This document shows, in pieces, positions 54,251-62,606 of a DNA stretch of 64,000 nucleotides. Each line of letters begins with the position of its first letter. Position 1 is the stretch's first letter. The DNA is taken from contig NZ_SMAJ01000006.1 of the NCBI RefSeq assembly GCF_004346225.1, positions 124,001 through 188,000 on the forward strand, written 5' to 3'. This DNA comes from Paralcaligenes ureilyticus. GTDB taxonomy: Bacteria > Pseudomonadota > Gammaproteobacteria > Burkholderiales > Burkholderiaceae_B. The translations under genes and the position numbers were made by a program. The notes below the pieces were generated by a model that worked only from the letters and a program-made list of their open reading frames with translations, ran no database searches and was not told the DNA's origin.

Positions 54251-54704
54251 TTTCCGCTTGCATCGCGACCCCTTCGGCCGCCTCGTGCTAACCATGGCCG
54301 AACGCGTTTACGAAGCGGTCATTCCCGTGCGCAGCTTTCCCATTTCGGCGCCCGAAGACGGAATAGCGCTGGTGGGCGCGGGCGGCTCCGAGCTCGTCTG
54401 GATAGACACACTCGAAGACCTGCCCGACGACGTGCGCCTGCTGCTGGAAGAAGAGCTGGCCAGCCGCGAATTCACCCCCGAGATCCGCCGCATCCGGCAC
54501 GTGTCCACTTTTGGAACTCCCAGCCGCTGGCAGGTGGAAACAGATCGTGGCGACGTAACACTGGTGCTCAAAGTCGAAGAAGACATTCGCAGGTTATCGG
54601 CCTCTGCGCTTTTGATTGCCGACAGCCATGGAGTGCAGTACCTGATCCGCAATACGGCGGCGCTCGATAAGATTAGCCGCCGGCTGCTCGACCATTTTCT
54701 GTAG
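54237..54704 (+). CDS. DUF1854 family protein, cyanophycin-associated
   Basis: 155 residues beginning MKQSDFRLHRDPFGRLVLTM, with AVIPVRSFPISAPEDGIALV, ELVWIDTLEDLPDDVRLLLE, FTPEIRRIRHVSTFGTPSRW and YLIRNTAALDKISRRLLDHF. These are the features of DUF1854, usually encoded next to the cyanophycin ABC protein. No signal peptide or helix. Function unknown; translational overlap suggests it works with the transporter. Confidence 0.88.
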   Translation: MKQSDFRLHRDPFGRLVLTMAERVYEAVIPVRSFPISAPEDGIALVGAGGSELVWIDTLEDLPDDVRLLLEEELASREFTPEIRRIRHVSTFGTPSRWQVETDRGDVTLVLKVEEDIRRLSASALLIADSHGVQYLIRNTAALDKISRRLLDHFL

Positions 54705-54717
54705 ACTGCCGGCGGCT

Positions 54718-55884
54718 CTATGCCGGAAGCGGCAGGACATTGCCGGGGAACACCAGCTCTGACGTACCCGGACACACGCAACGCACGTATTCGCGCGTCG
54801 CGTCGATGCACCCGCCCTCGCGATATATCCCCGTGGGCTCGCGCAAACGCATCATCGTCTTTAAAATGGCAGCCACCTCTGCCGGATTGCGCAAGGATTG
54901 GCGCACCCGCTCTTCAACGATATTTTCATCAATCTGCAGCTTGCCTGCCGCAGTTTGAACGACCGCATTGCGCCAATGGAATAACTCCACGCACTTGCTG
55001 GTCAATGTGTAGTGCTGGTCGGGCTTCCAGAAATTCGTGAAAAACCCGCCCCCGATGTAAAAAACCCAGGAACCTTCATAACCCTCGATATTCGCAGAGC
55101 GTTCGTCGGGGTTGCGAAACCAGAGCCGGTCGCCCGGCACGTAATAGTGAAACGGCAACGGGTGCGCCAGCGTACCGTGTTCACGCAGAAAGGTGCTCTG
55201 GAACTCTTCGGCCATCAGCGCCCGCGTCTCCCATTGCGTCTGCAACTGAGCGAACACCGACGGATTGCACTCTGCCAGTTCTCGGGCAATACCCAGCAAG
55301 ACCACATATTCGGTGGCCCGATAACAGGAAAACGAATACAGCTTGCCCGAGGCGCCCGGCTGAGTCGTTTTTTTCAACGACTCAATCAAAGGCCAGCCGG
55401 GCAACAGGGTAAAGCCGCGCGCCTCGGAGTATGTCCAGCAGTCCGTGGGCCGCTCGGCTTCTTCGGTATCAAAGGCCAGAACCGTCTTGCCCCCGCCCTG
55501 AGCCACGTTTCGACGAATCCGGATCGCGCTGGCCAACTCGTCATAACTGGGAAATGAAAAAGGAATGGGGCCGAGCAACATGGCCAGCACGATCTCGCGC
55601 TCCAGATCCTCGGCATTGTTTTCGGAATCCAGGCCCAGTTTTTCACACAGCTGCGTTGTATCGCAATCGGGCGCCCACTGGCTCGCGTACGTATCCAGCA
55701 ACGCAAAACGGACGGACGGCCCCCCTTCATCGACTTCCTGCGTCAGTTGCACAGCATGATCCAGGCCCATGGACTCGAGCAGAGCCAGAAAACGCCGCTG
55801 GGCACCGTCAAGGCTTTGGCCGACGGCATGCTGAAACCGGATCCCGCCCTGACTCGGGCGGATTGCGTGAGAGGCGTCGCTCAT
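54718..55884 (-). CDS. Uncharacterised protein with possible Tgl-like (protein-glutamine glutamyltransferase) fold
   Basis: 388 residues from the ATG at 55884; a longer frame to 56061 translates a REP and is rejected, and the SD is weak. Features recalling Bacillus Tgl: Cys187 in KLYSFSCYRATEYVVLLGIA, which resembles the segment around the catalytic cysteine, then VPGDRLWFRNPDERSANIEG (residues 249-268), Glu270 in YEGSW, and YIGGGFFTNFW. The Tgl histidine expected about 13 residues after the glutamate is Thr283 here; His291 is nearby. The fold assignment is my inference from recalled motifs. Its neighbour on the same strand is a TPR/ATP-grasp protein. Confidence 0.5.
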   Translation of the reverse strand: MSDASHAIRPSQGGIRFQHAVGQSLDGAQRRFLALLESMGLDHAVQLTQEVDEGGPSVRFALLDTYASQWAPDCDTTQLCEKLGLDSENNAEDLEREIVLAMLLGPIPFSFPSYDELASAIRIRRNVAQGGGKTVLAFDTEEAERPTDCWTYSEARGFTLLPGWPLIESLKKTTQPGASGKLYSFSCYRATEYVVLLGIARELAECNPSVFAQLQTQWETRALMAEEFQSTFLREHGTLAHPLPFHYYVPGDRLWFRNPDERSANIEGYEGSWVFYIGGGFFTNFWKPDQHYTLTSKCVELFHWRNAVVQTAAGKLQIDENIVEERVRQSLRNPAEVAAILKTMMRLREPTGIYREGGCIDATREYVRCVCPGTSELVFPGNVLPLPA

Positions 55885-55992
55885 AAGGGGTGACCTATCC
55901 CTGGCGGGAACAATGGATGTCATCAAGGAAAAGCGCCATATTACCGCGAACCGTCCGAACATAAGTGACCTGCCAGCGTAGCGCAATCGTTT

Positions 55993-56016
55993 GTAGCGGC
56001 AGCCCTTGTGGCTGCC
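55993..56016 (+). repeat. REP hairpin, subtype A, plus orientation
   Basis: Perfect subtype A copy between the Tgl-like start and the ATP-grasp stop. Confidence 0.85.
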
Positions 56017-56052
56017 ATTTTTGCTAAACGGGGTGCAGATTATTGCGCTGAT

Positions 56053-56076
56053 GCCACCCACAAGGGGTGGCGCTAC
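56053..56076 (-). repeat. REP hairpin, subtype D, minus orientation
   Basis: Perfect subtype D copy, tail-to-tail with 55993-56016, immediately followed by a half copy. Confidence 0.85.
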
Positions 56077-56090
56077 AGGGCTGCCGCTAC
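56077..56090 (-). repeat. Half REP (subtype A head, one arm and part of the loop)
   Basis: On the minus strand: head GTAGC, arm GGCAGCC and two loop bases, then abrupt junction to the full subtype D copy. Looks like insertion of one REP into, or replacement of half of, another. Confidence 0.7.
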
Positions 56091-56109
56091 AAACGCCCCG
56101 GTGATAGCC

Positions 56110-57354
56110 TCAGGATGACGCCGCCCGGCGGGCATTCTCCAGCATCTGGCGAAAAGCGGCAAACACTTTGCGCATGGCCGGCTTCTTATACGGGTACATC
56201 GCCTCCCCATCCATGGCATGGACGACCATCGCGTTGTCGCTCTCAAAGATCAGCAAATCGCCCGTACGGGTCTGGGCGCAGTCAATCCCCAGATAGGGCA
56301 GACGCATGCGTTGATAGATGGCTTCGAAAGCCGCCGCATGGCGCACGGCAAATTCTTCATCGAAATGGGCCATGCATGCGGCTTCTTCCGCGCGCTTTTC
56401 AGCGCTCTCGCCCATTCCCGCATTGAGATAATGAATCATCCAGTGCGCCGACACGGCAAAGTGACATATAAAGGGCCGCCCCTCAATAAGGACGATCCGG
56501 TATTTGCGAAACAAGCCATCGCCGTCGCGATAATCGACAAATCGCGACACATAGAACCGCTCTGCATGGACCCGTTCGAGATATTCGCCGATCTCGCCGC
56601 GGTGCGTTATCTTTTCCAGGTTTTGACCCGCGTGCGAGTCGGTCGGTCGTACGATCAACGGAAAATCGTCATGCGGCAGCAAAGCCCCCACCGTTGTTGC
56701 GCCCACGCCCAGCGCCTGCAACGTGGCTCGGTCGATGCGCGTCGTAATCGGCATTTCCACGCCGGGTATATCGTGCAAGGCGGCACACACGCCATCGCGC
56801 GAAAGGACGGCAATCTGTTCGGGTACATTGATGGCCGGACGGGGCCAATTGGCGACAACCCCTGCAAGGCGCCCGAGCAAAGGCTGGTTGGCGTCGGATT
56901 CTCCCACCGCCACCATCATGACATCGTGATCCGGTACAACTTCCGGCCATTCCGATTCCGGCGTGAGATACAGCATGTCCAAAGACACATCCGAGTCTTC
57001 CAACAGGAATTCAATCGGCGTATTGGCCATCAGGTCGCCCGGCCCCATAATGGCGAGCAACCGCAAGCCGGGCGCCTCCTGAGACACCGGCCGGGACGCA
57101 GGCAGCGAGTACAGCGCCCGAATCTGAATGGCCTCGGCCTGCACCGCCAGGGCATTCTCCCGCAGGCCCATAAGCTGCAATACGGTGGAGTAGTCCATAT
57201 AGGCATTGGCGTCTGTCGGGTTTTTCTGGGCACGCGCCAATAGCGCCGCCCCCAACGGAGTCAGGTTCTCTTTAAGGACAGCACGCCGTGCCAACGACGC
57301 AACGCCGATGAGAGGGGAAAACGGCAAGGCTGCGGAGTCAATTTGGTCGACCAT
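56110..57354 (-). CDS. TPR-like plus ATP-grasp domain protein, unknown function
   Basis: 414 residues, SD CAGGA. Residues ~30-75 look like one or two TPR-type helices (NAYMDYSTVLQLMGLRENAL). The middle has a Rossmann-like part with MMVAVGESDANQPLLGRLAG. Residues ~230-390 carry ATP-grasp marks: FPLIVRPTDSHAGQNLEKIT, FYVSRFVDYRDGDGLFRKYR, IVLIEGRPFICHF and the metal-binding end LGIDCAQTRTGDLLIFESDN. Such enzymes ligate carboxylates to amines or thiols. Partner substrate unknown; same strand as the Tgl-like gene 225 bp downstream. Confidence 0.75.
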   Translation of the reverse strand: MVDQIDSAALPFSPLIGVASLARRAVLKENLTPLGAALLARAQKNPTDANAYMDYSTVLQLMGLRENALAVQAEAIQIRALYSLPASRPVSQEAPGLRLLAIMGPGDLMANTPIEFLLEDSDVSLDMLYLTPESEWPEVVPDHDVMMVAVGESDANQPLLGRLAGVVANWPRPAINVPEQIAVLSRDGVCAALHDIPGVEMPITTRIDRATLQALGVGATTVGALLPHDDFPLIVRPTDSHAGQNLEKITHRGEIGEYLERVHAERFYVSRFVDYRDGDGLFRKYRIVLIEGRPFICHFAVSAHWMIHYLNAGMGESAEKRAEEAACMAHFDEEFAVRHAAAFEAIYQRMRLPYLGIDCAQTRTGDLLIFESDNAMVVHAMDGEAMYPYKKPAMRKVFAAFRQMLENARRAASS

Positions 57355-57406
57355 CGGTTTTCCTGTGATACATGGGTAATAGGTGCCATCGCCAAACCGC
57401 GCGCAG

Positions 57407-58285
57407 CTATCTCTCCTGCTGTTCTCGAAACTCAGGGGACCAGTGCAACAGCCGGCGCTCGATCACGGTCACGCCATACACCAGAGCCACGCCTGTGGCG
57501 GAAAGCAGCGTAATCGCCGCGAACATATCGGTAGCGTTCAATGTCGCCAGCGCCGTAATCATCAGATAGCCCATGCCGGTCGTGGAGCCGACGAACTCGG
57601 CCAGGACCACGCCAATCAGCGCAAAACTGATCGCATTGGGCAGAGAAGCAAAAGTCCAGGCAGCCGCCGTCGGGATACGCACGCGCCACAAGATTTGCCG
57701 AGGCGACCCGCCCAGCGTCCGGCAGAAATTCAGCAGTTCGGGCTCAACGCTGCGCCCGCCCTTATAGGTGTTGAAGAACACCAGGAAGAAAACCACAAAC
57801 CACGATGTCACGACTTTGGAGACAATGCCCAAACCGAAAAACATCGTGATGAGCGGCACAAAGGCAATCCGCGGCATCGAGTTGAAGGCGACAATGAAGG
57901 GGTTGAGGATGTCGGCCAGCAAACGGTTCCGGCTAAGCAGCATACCGACCACAAAACCGCTGCCCACGCCCACGATCAGGCCGAAGAATGTCGCTTGAAG
58001 GGTCTCCCACAAATGCGGCCAGACCGAATTCGGCCCCGGTTGCATCCACTGCCAAAGCCGCAACGCGATTCGCGAGGGCTGGCTGATAAAAAACGGATCG
58101 AAAACCGTGTTCTGGACGAACCACGGGATACGGGTCAGGACTTCCCATCCACCGAGCAAAACGGCCAGGATTGCAATCTGCCACAAGGTAATCTGCAAGC
58201 GGCGTTGGCGCGCCAGGCGACGCGTTCGCGCCAGATGCTCGGCATGGCTGCCAGGCAAGCCCGAAGGCGGAGAGGGAGTCGCCAT
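57407..58285 (-). CDS. ABC transporter permease (SsuC/TauC, NitT/TauT class)
   Basis: 292 residues with about six helices: QITLWQIAILAVLLGGWEVL, TLQATFFGLIVGVGSGFVVG, and an EAA-type loop LNFCRTLGGSPRQILWRVRI followed by PTAAAWTFASLPNAISFALI. Class members import sulfonates, taurine, nitrate or thiamine precursors. Gene order binding protein, ATPase, permease; starts nine bases after the ATPase stop. Confidence 0.9.
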   Translation of the reverse strand: MATPSPPSGLPGSHAEHLARTRRLARQRRLQITLWQIAILAVLLGGWEVLTRIPWFVQNTVFDPFFISQPSRIALRLWQWMQPGPNSVWPHLWETLQATFFGLIVGVGSGFVVGMLLSRNRLLADILNPFIVAFNSMPRIAFVPLITMFFGLGIVSKVVTSWFVVFFLVFFNTYKGGRSVEPELLNFCRTLGGSPRQILWRVRIPTAAAWTFASLPNAISFALIGVVLAEFVGSTTGMGYLMITALATLNATDMFAAITLLSATGVALVYGVTVIERRLLHWSPEFREQQER

Positions 58286-58293
58286 GTCGAGGC

Positions 58294-59064
58294 TCAGGCG
58301 GCGGCGCGAAATTGTTCTCCCAGCACACTCCAGATACTCTGGAAATGGGCCAGGAATTGCGGAGTTTCCCGCAACGAAAATACATCCCGTGGGTGCGCAA
58401 TGTCGATGCGTTCATCGAGCAGCATGCGGCTGGGCGGCGAGGACAAAACGATAACCCGGTCCGACAGCGTGATGGCCTCGTCCAGATCATGCGTGACCAT
58501 GACCACCGTTTGACCCAGCTTGCGCCAGATTTCCATCAGTTCGCGATGCAGATGCGTTTTGGTGTGCGTATCGAGCGCCCCAAAGGGCTCGTCCAGCAGC
58601 AAAATTCGCGGCTCAACGGCCAGACTCATCAACAGAGCCACACGCCTGCGCATGCCACCCGAGAGCTGGTGCGGATAGGCGTGGGCAAATTCGCTCAAAT
58701 GACCCAGCTCGAGCAATTCGGCCACCCGGCTACGGATGCGGCCTTCGGGCACGGCCTGAAATCTCAACCCCAGCGCTACATTTTTTTGCACCGTATACCA
58801 AGGCAGCAGCGTGTCTTTTTGGAATATATAGCCAAGCGACGGATGGATTTGGCCCGCAACGGCCTGGCCATCGACCGTAATGGTCCCCGCGGTGGGCGCC
58901 AGAAAGCCGGCGATCATATTGAGCAGGGTGCTTTTGCCGCAACCCGAAGGGCCGACAATGGACACGAACTCACCGCTGGCGATATGCAGCGATACATCGC
59001 CAATCGCCCAGCTGCTCGCTTCGTCGATCTGGTAAGTCTTGCCAACGTTTTTTAACTCGATCAC
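58294..59064 (-). CDS. ABC transporter ATP-binding protein (SsuB/TauB class, GTG start)
   Basis: 256 residues from a GTG at 59064 that overlaps the binding protein stop (GTGA). Walker A VGPSGCGKST, Q-loop YIFQKDTLLPWYTVQKNVAL, signature LSGGMRRRVALLMSLAVEPR, Walker B ILLLDEPFGALDTHTK and MVTHDLDEAITLSDRVIVLS. Typical of NitT/TauT importers. Confidence 0.92.
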   Translation of the reverse strand: MIELKNVGKTYQIDEASSWAIGDVSLHIASGEFVSIVGPSGCGKSTLLNMIAGFLAPTAGTITVDGQAVAGQIHPSLGYIFQKDTLLPWYTVQKNVALGLRFQAVPEGRIRSRVAELLELGHLSEFAHAYPHQLSGGMRRRVALLMSLAVEPRILLLDEPFGALDTHTKTHLHRELMEIWRKLGQTVVMVTHDLDEAITLSDRVIVLSSPPSRMLLDERIDIAHPRDVFSLRETPQFLAHFQSIWSVLGEQFRAAA

Positions 59065-60125
59065 GACTTGATGCCCCGCGCCTTGCGCACGAAGCTCATA
59101 TCAACGCATAAAGAGTAGGGCACCGTCTTCATCTGCTCATTGGAGAACTGACGCCCGCCGCCCATGATCCGGGCCATGCGCTGGTAGGCATCCGGGGTGA
59201 TGATATTGTCTTTTAACCAGACCGTTTCTTTATAGAGCTCAATCGTCTTCAGGATGGAAGGCTTGGCTAGCGCTTTCAGATAATCGTCGTAGATCAGGTC
59301 CGTAATGGCCTGGGCTGAGCTCGTGTTGATGATATCCTGCGCTTTGACCAGGCCAGTCACAAAGGCCTGCACCACTTCGGGGCGCTTGGTTATGGTGTCG
59401 CGCAACGCGTAGGCCGCAATTCCAGGCACATCGCCACCCACGAATTCATTCCAGGCGGCATCGTTGGTGCCATCGAATATGGGCACCCCCCATCCCTCGT
59501 GCACGGCCTGCTCCATCATCGACGCGGTAGCCATGGTCGCCGCCACCGATCCGGTTTTCAGAGCCCCCAGCATGGTGGACAGATCGCCCAGCGGCCGGAT
59601 ATCCACCTTGTCCGAAATGCCGGCCTGCTGCATCAGGTAGATCGCCATAAGCGCGGTCACCGATCCAGGCTGGGTGGCGCCGATACGCTGGCCGGTTAAA
59701 TCCTTCAACGATCTGAATTTTCCGCTGTCGAAGTCTGCCTTGCGCACAAGCACATTGGCGTAAGTCATACGGCGGTCAAAACCATAAACCAGCGCGGCGG
59801 CCTTACCCGCGATAGTGAGCGCCGGCGCAGCCGTCGCAGCCGTGGCGCCGAACATGATCTGGCCGGCGGCCAGCATCTGATTGGTGCGCGGGCCGCTTTG
59901 AGTATTGAGATACTGCACATCCAGACCGGCCTCGCCGAAATACCCCTTCTTCAAGGCGATATAACCCGCGGTAAAAATCGGGTCGATGCTGCCCTGGCCG
60001 TAAACCGCCTTTCCCAGCTTGGACTGGGCTCGCGCAACGTTCACACCAAACAGATTGCCGCTCGCCAGTGCGCCGCCGGCGACCAGAAGATGACGGCGGC
60101 GAAGTGATATAGTCGTATGACTCAT
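59061..60125 (-). CDS. ABC transporter substrate-binding protein (SsuA/NMT1 class) with Tat-like signal
   Basis: 354 residues from the ATG at 60125 (SD GGAGA); the longer frame to 60167 is unsupported. Signal SLRRRHLLVAGGALASGNLF ends near ARAQSK, with twin arginines suggesting Tat export. Mature part: QGSIDPIFTAGYIALKKGYF, GEAGLDVQYLNTQSGPRTNQ, LTGQRIGATQPGSVTALMAI and VPGIAAYALRDTITKRPEVV. The ligand is unknown; first gene of the importer operon. Confidence 0.9.
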   Translation of the reverse strand: MSHTTISLRRRHLLVAGGALASGNLFGVNVARAQSKLGKAVYGQGSIDPIFTAGYIALKKGYFGEAGLDVQYLNTQSGPRTNQMLAAGQIMFGATAATAAPALTIAGKAAALVYGFDRRMTYANVLVRKADFDSGKFRSLKDLTGQRIGATQPGSVTALMAIYLMQQAGISDKVDIRPLGDLSTMLGALKTGSVAATMATASMMEQAVHEGWGVPIFDGTNDAAWNEFVGGDVPGIAAYALRDTITKRPEVVQAFVTGLVKAQDIINTSSAQAITDLIYDDYLKALAKPSILKTIELYKETVWLKDNIITPDAYQRMARIMGGGRQFSNEQMKTVPYSLCVDMSFVRKARGIKS

Positions 60126-60253
60126 GTCGTTTGTCTCCGGAGTTTGGCCTGGGCCATACCTTGGCATTGCATTTTAATTGGCAAAGGCAGCCGCTTCTGA
60201 GTCGGCTCAATGAAAAGTGCGCTGCAACGGTTGCCGCGCCATGGCGCGCGTTG

Positions 60254-60565
60254 TCAGGCCTTCTTGGTATAGGCGCTGCACCAGCCCTTTTCCGATACCA
60301 GCTTTTCGGCAAAGATCGGACAGGGGCCCCACTCGTCGCCCGCCTTGCCCTGGAACAGCTGGCAATTGCCACAGTGTTCGCCCGCTACATATTTAGCCTG
60401 TTTGGCCTTGTCCACCAGTGTTGCGTCGTGCTTGTATCCCAGCGCCTGCGCTGTCGGATCATTTTCATCAACCTTTGCTGCCTCGGCAAAGACCTGACCC
60501 GTCAAGGCCAGCGAAGAGGCTAGGCCGACGCCGGCCGCTAAAAAAGTACGTCTGGATGATTTCAT
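60254..60565 (-). CDS. High-potential iron-sulfur protein (HiPIP)
   Basis: 103 residues from the ATG at 60565, which gives better SD spacing to AAGGAG than the ATG at 60568. A Tat-like signal (SSRRTFLAAGVGLASSLALT) ends near QVFAEA. Four cluster cysteines follow the HiPIP spacing, at 65, 68, 82 and 96 (HCGNCQLF, GPCPIF, GWCSAY). HiPIPs are small periplasmic one-electron carriers. Stands alone after the importer operon. Confidence 0.95.
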   Translation of the reverse strand: MKSSRRTFLAAGVGLASSLALTGQVFAEAAKVDENDPTAQALGYKHDATLVDKAKQAKYVAGEHCGNCQLFQGKAGDEWGPCPIFAEKLVSEKGWCSAYTKKA

Positions 60566-60568
60566 CAT

Positions 60569-60952
60569 TGACTCCTTAATTTTCCGTCACGCTGATCAAC
60601 TATTGAAGCCGCCCAGCGGGCAATACGAATCCCGGACTTTTCCCGGGGCCACAACACCGATACGATCCAGGGCGTAGCCCATCGAAAAACCGGATCGACC
60701 TTTGCTATTCTAATACCGGACGTTATGCCGGAAGGAAAACCCTGGGTTATGCCAGGATTTTGTCAGCTTCGTCCCGATTCAGCACAGTTTATTGTTCAAT
60801 GTCGGTCTGCAAGCGCGGCTCCGCTGCTACAATAAATCCAGTATGAAAAGTTGGCCAACATGTATCCGATAGACCACCTTCCGAACTAATTGAGCCCAGT
60901 GATCGGCCTCTGACACTGAGTTTTTTTTCGGGCGCAAACAGGAGATTTCGAG
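60569..60952. other. 384-bp gap upstream of the MFS gene
   Basis: No gene is seen. Two small hairpins lie in tandem, CCGG-ACGTTATG-CCGG near 60717-60732 and CCTGG-GTTATG-CCAGG near 60741-60756, sharing GTTATGCC. Their role is unknown. The region must contain promoters of the divergent HiPIP and MFS genes. Confidence 0.5.
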
Positions 60953-62581
60953 ATGCCCCAAAGAGCATCAGCCTTGGCCCCGTTTCGACACTCCACCTTC
61001 CGCGCGCTCTGGACAGCGACGCTTGCCTCCAACCTTGGCGGCCTGGTCCAGGCAGTAGGGGCGGGCTGGCTAATGACAACCATCTCGAATTCGGACGATA
61101 TGGTGGCCCTCGTGCAAGCGGCAACTACGCTGCCGGTGATGATTTTTTCGCTTGCCGCCGGGGCTCTTGCCGACAATTTCGACCGCCGCAACATCATGTT
61201 GACGGCGCAAACCATCATGATGCTGGTGTCGGCGGTCCTCGCGATCTTTGCCTTCGCCGGGCTGCTCTCGCCCTGGTTGTTGCTGGCCTTCACCTTTTTT
61301 ATCGGCTGCGGCACGGCGCTTCACAACCCCTCATGGCAGGCATCGATGGGCGATATCGTTCCCAGAGAGGACCTCCCCGGGGCCGTAACGCTCAACAGTA
61401 TGAGCTACAACCTCATGCGCAGCGTGGGCCCTGCCGTCGGCGGTTTGATCGTCGCCGTCGCTGGAGCAGCCTTTGCCTTTGCCCTGAATGCAATCAGTTA
61501 TATTGCGCTGATCCTGGCGCTTGCCCGCTGGGAGCCGCAGCGAGAACCACGGAGCCTGCCGCACGAAACATTCGGGCGTGCAATCTGGGCAGGTCTGCGT
61601 TACATCTCCATGTCGCCCAACCTCCTGAAGGTCATGTTCCGCAGCTTCGTCTTCGGCCTGGCGGCGGTCTCGATCCTCGCCCTGTTGCCGCTGGTCGCAC
61701 GCGATCTGGTAAAGGGCGGCGCCCTGACCTACGGAACCATGCTGGGGTGTTTCGGTGCTGGCGCCATCGGAGGGGCCCTTCTCAACGCGCGGATCCGCGA
61801 ACGCTGGAGCAATGAGACGATCGTGCGCGCAAGCTTCCTGGGCTTTGCCGTAAGCGCCACGATGCTTGGGCTAAGCCGCGATATGTGGCTGAGCTGTCTT
61901 GCCCTATTGCCTGCCGGAGCTTGCTGGGTATTGGCTTTGTCTCTTTTCAACGTAACGGTCCAGCTTTCCACACCACGCTGGGTTGTTGGACGGGCCCTTG
62001 CGCTTTACCAAACCGCGACCTATGGCGGGATGGCCGCAGGCAGTTGGCTCTGGGGCATTACGGCCGACGCCTATGGGGCGGATTGGGCACTCATTGCCTC
62101 GGGGGTCGCACTCATCCTGGGGGCGGTGATGGGGCTACGCTATACCTTGCCGGAGTTCGGCACGCTCAATCTGGATCCCCTGGGCCGCTTCAGTGAACCG
62201 GAACTGCAGTTGGATCTGAAGCCACGAAGCGGTCCGATCATGATCACGCTGGATTATGAGATTGCTCAAGAGGATGTTCACACCTTCCTCATCGAAATGG
62301 CCCAGCGCCGCCGCATTCGCATCCGGGATGGGGCACGCCAGTGGTCACTTTTGCGCGACCTCGAAAGCCCACGCATATGGACGGAAAGCTACCATGTGCC
62401 CACCTGGGTGGAATACGTCCGCCACCACCAACGGCGCACCCAGGCGGATGCCGAGGTTTTCGACAGGCTTCTGGCGTTGCACCGCGGCTCGGCCCCGCCG
62501 CGCGTTCGCCGCATGATCGAGCGCCAGACAGTACCGATACGCGACGATACGCCTTTGAAGGGACATCCGGAGATACCATGA
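60953..62581 (+). CDS. MFS transporter, EntS-like/MFS_3 family
   Basis: 542 residues, ATG after CAGGAG. Residues ~10-410 hold twelve helices with the MFS loop ALADNFDRRNIMLTAQTIMM between helices 2 and 3, TALHNPSWQASMGDIVPRED and VTLNSMSYNLMRSVGPAVGG, as in EntS-type exporters. Residues ~425-542 form a soluble cytoplasmic tail (PIMITLDYEIAQEDVHTFLI, TESYHVPTWVEYVRHHQRRT) of the antibiotic-monooxygenase-like kind common in this family. The substrate is unknown. Confidence 0.92.
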   Translation: MPQRASALAPFRHSTFRALWTATLASNLGGLVQAVGAGWLMTTISNSDDMVALVQAATTLPVMIFSLAAGALADNFDRRNIMLTAQTIMMLVSAVLAIFAFAGLLSPWLLLAFTFFIGCGTALHNPSWQASMGDIVPREDLPGAVTLNSMSYNLMRSVGPAVGGLIVAVAGAAFAFALNAISYIALILALARWEPQREPRSLPHETFGRAIWAGLRYISMSPNLLKVMFRSFVFGLAAVSILALLPLVARDLVKGGALTYGTMLGCFGAGAIGGALLNARIRERWSNETIVRASFLGFAVSATMLGLSRDMWLSCLALLPAGACWVLALSLFNVTVQLSTPRWVVGRALALYQTATYGGMAAGSWLWGITADAYGADWALIASGVALILGAVMGLRYTLPEFGTLNLDPLGRFSEPELQLDLKPRSGPIMITLDYEIAQEDVHTFLIEMAQRRRIRIRDGARQWSLLRDLESPRIWTESYHVPTWVEYVRHHQRRTQADAEVFDRLLALHRGSAPPRVRRMIERQTVPIRDDTPLKGHPEIP

Positions 62582-62606
62582 CCTCTCTGCATCCGGGGGG
62601 CCAAAC

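Noticed and set aside
55885-56061. N-terminal extension of the Tgl-like protein and other small frames containing THKGCRY or SGTPCGC peptides
   Set aside because: These peptides are translations of REP hairpins between genes; most such frames are non-coding. The exception kept is the amidohydrolase at 43657.
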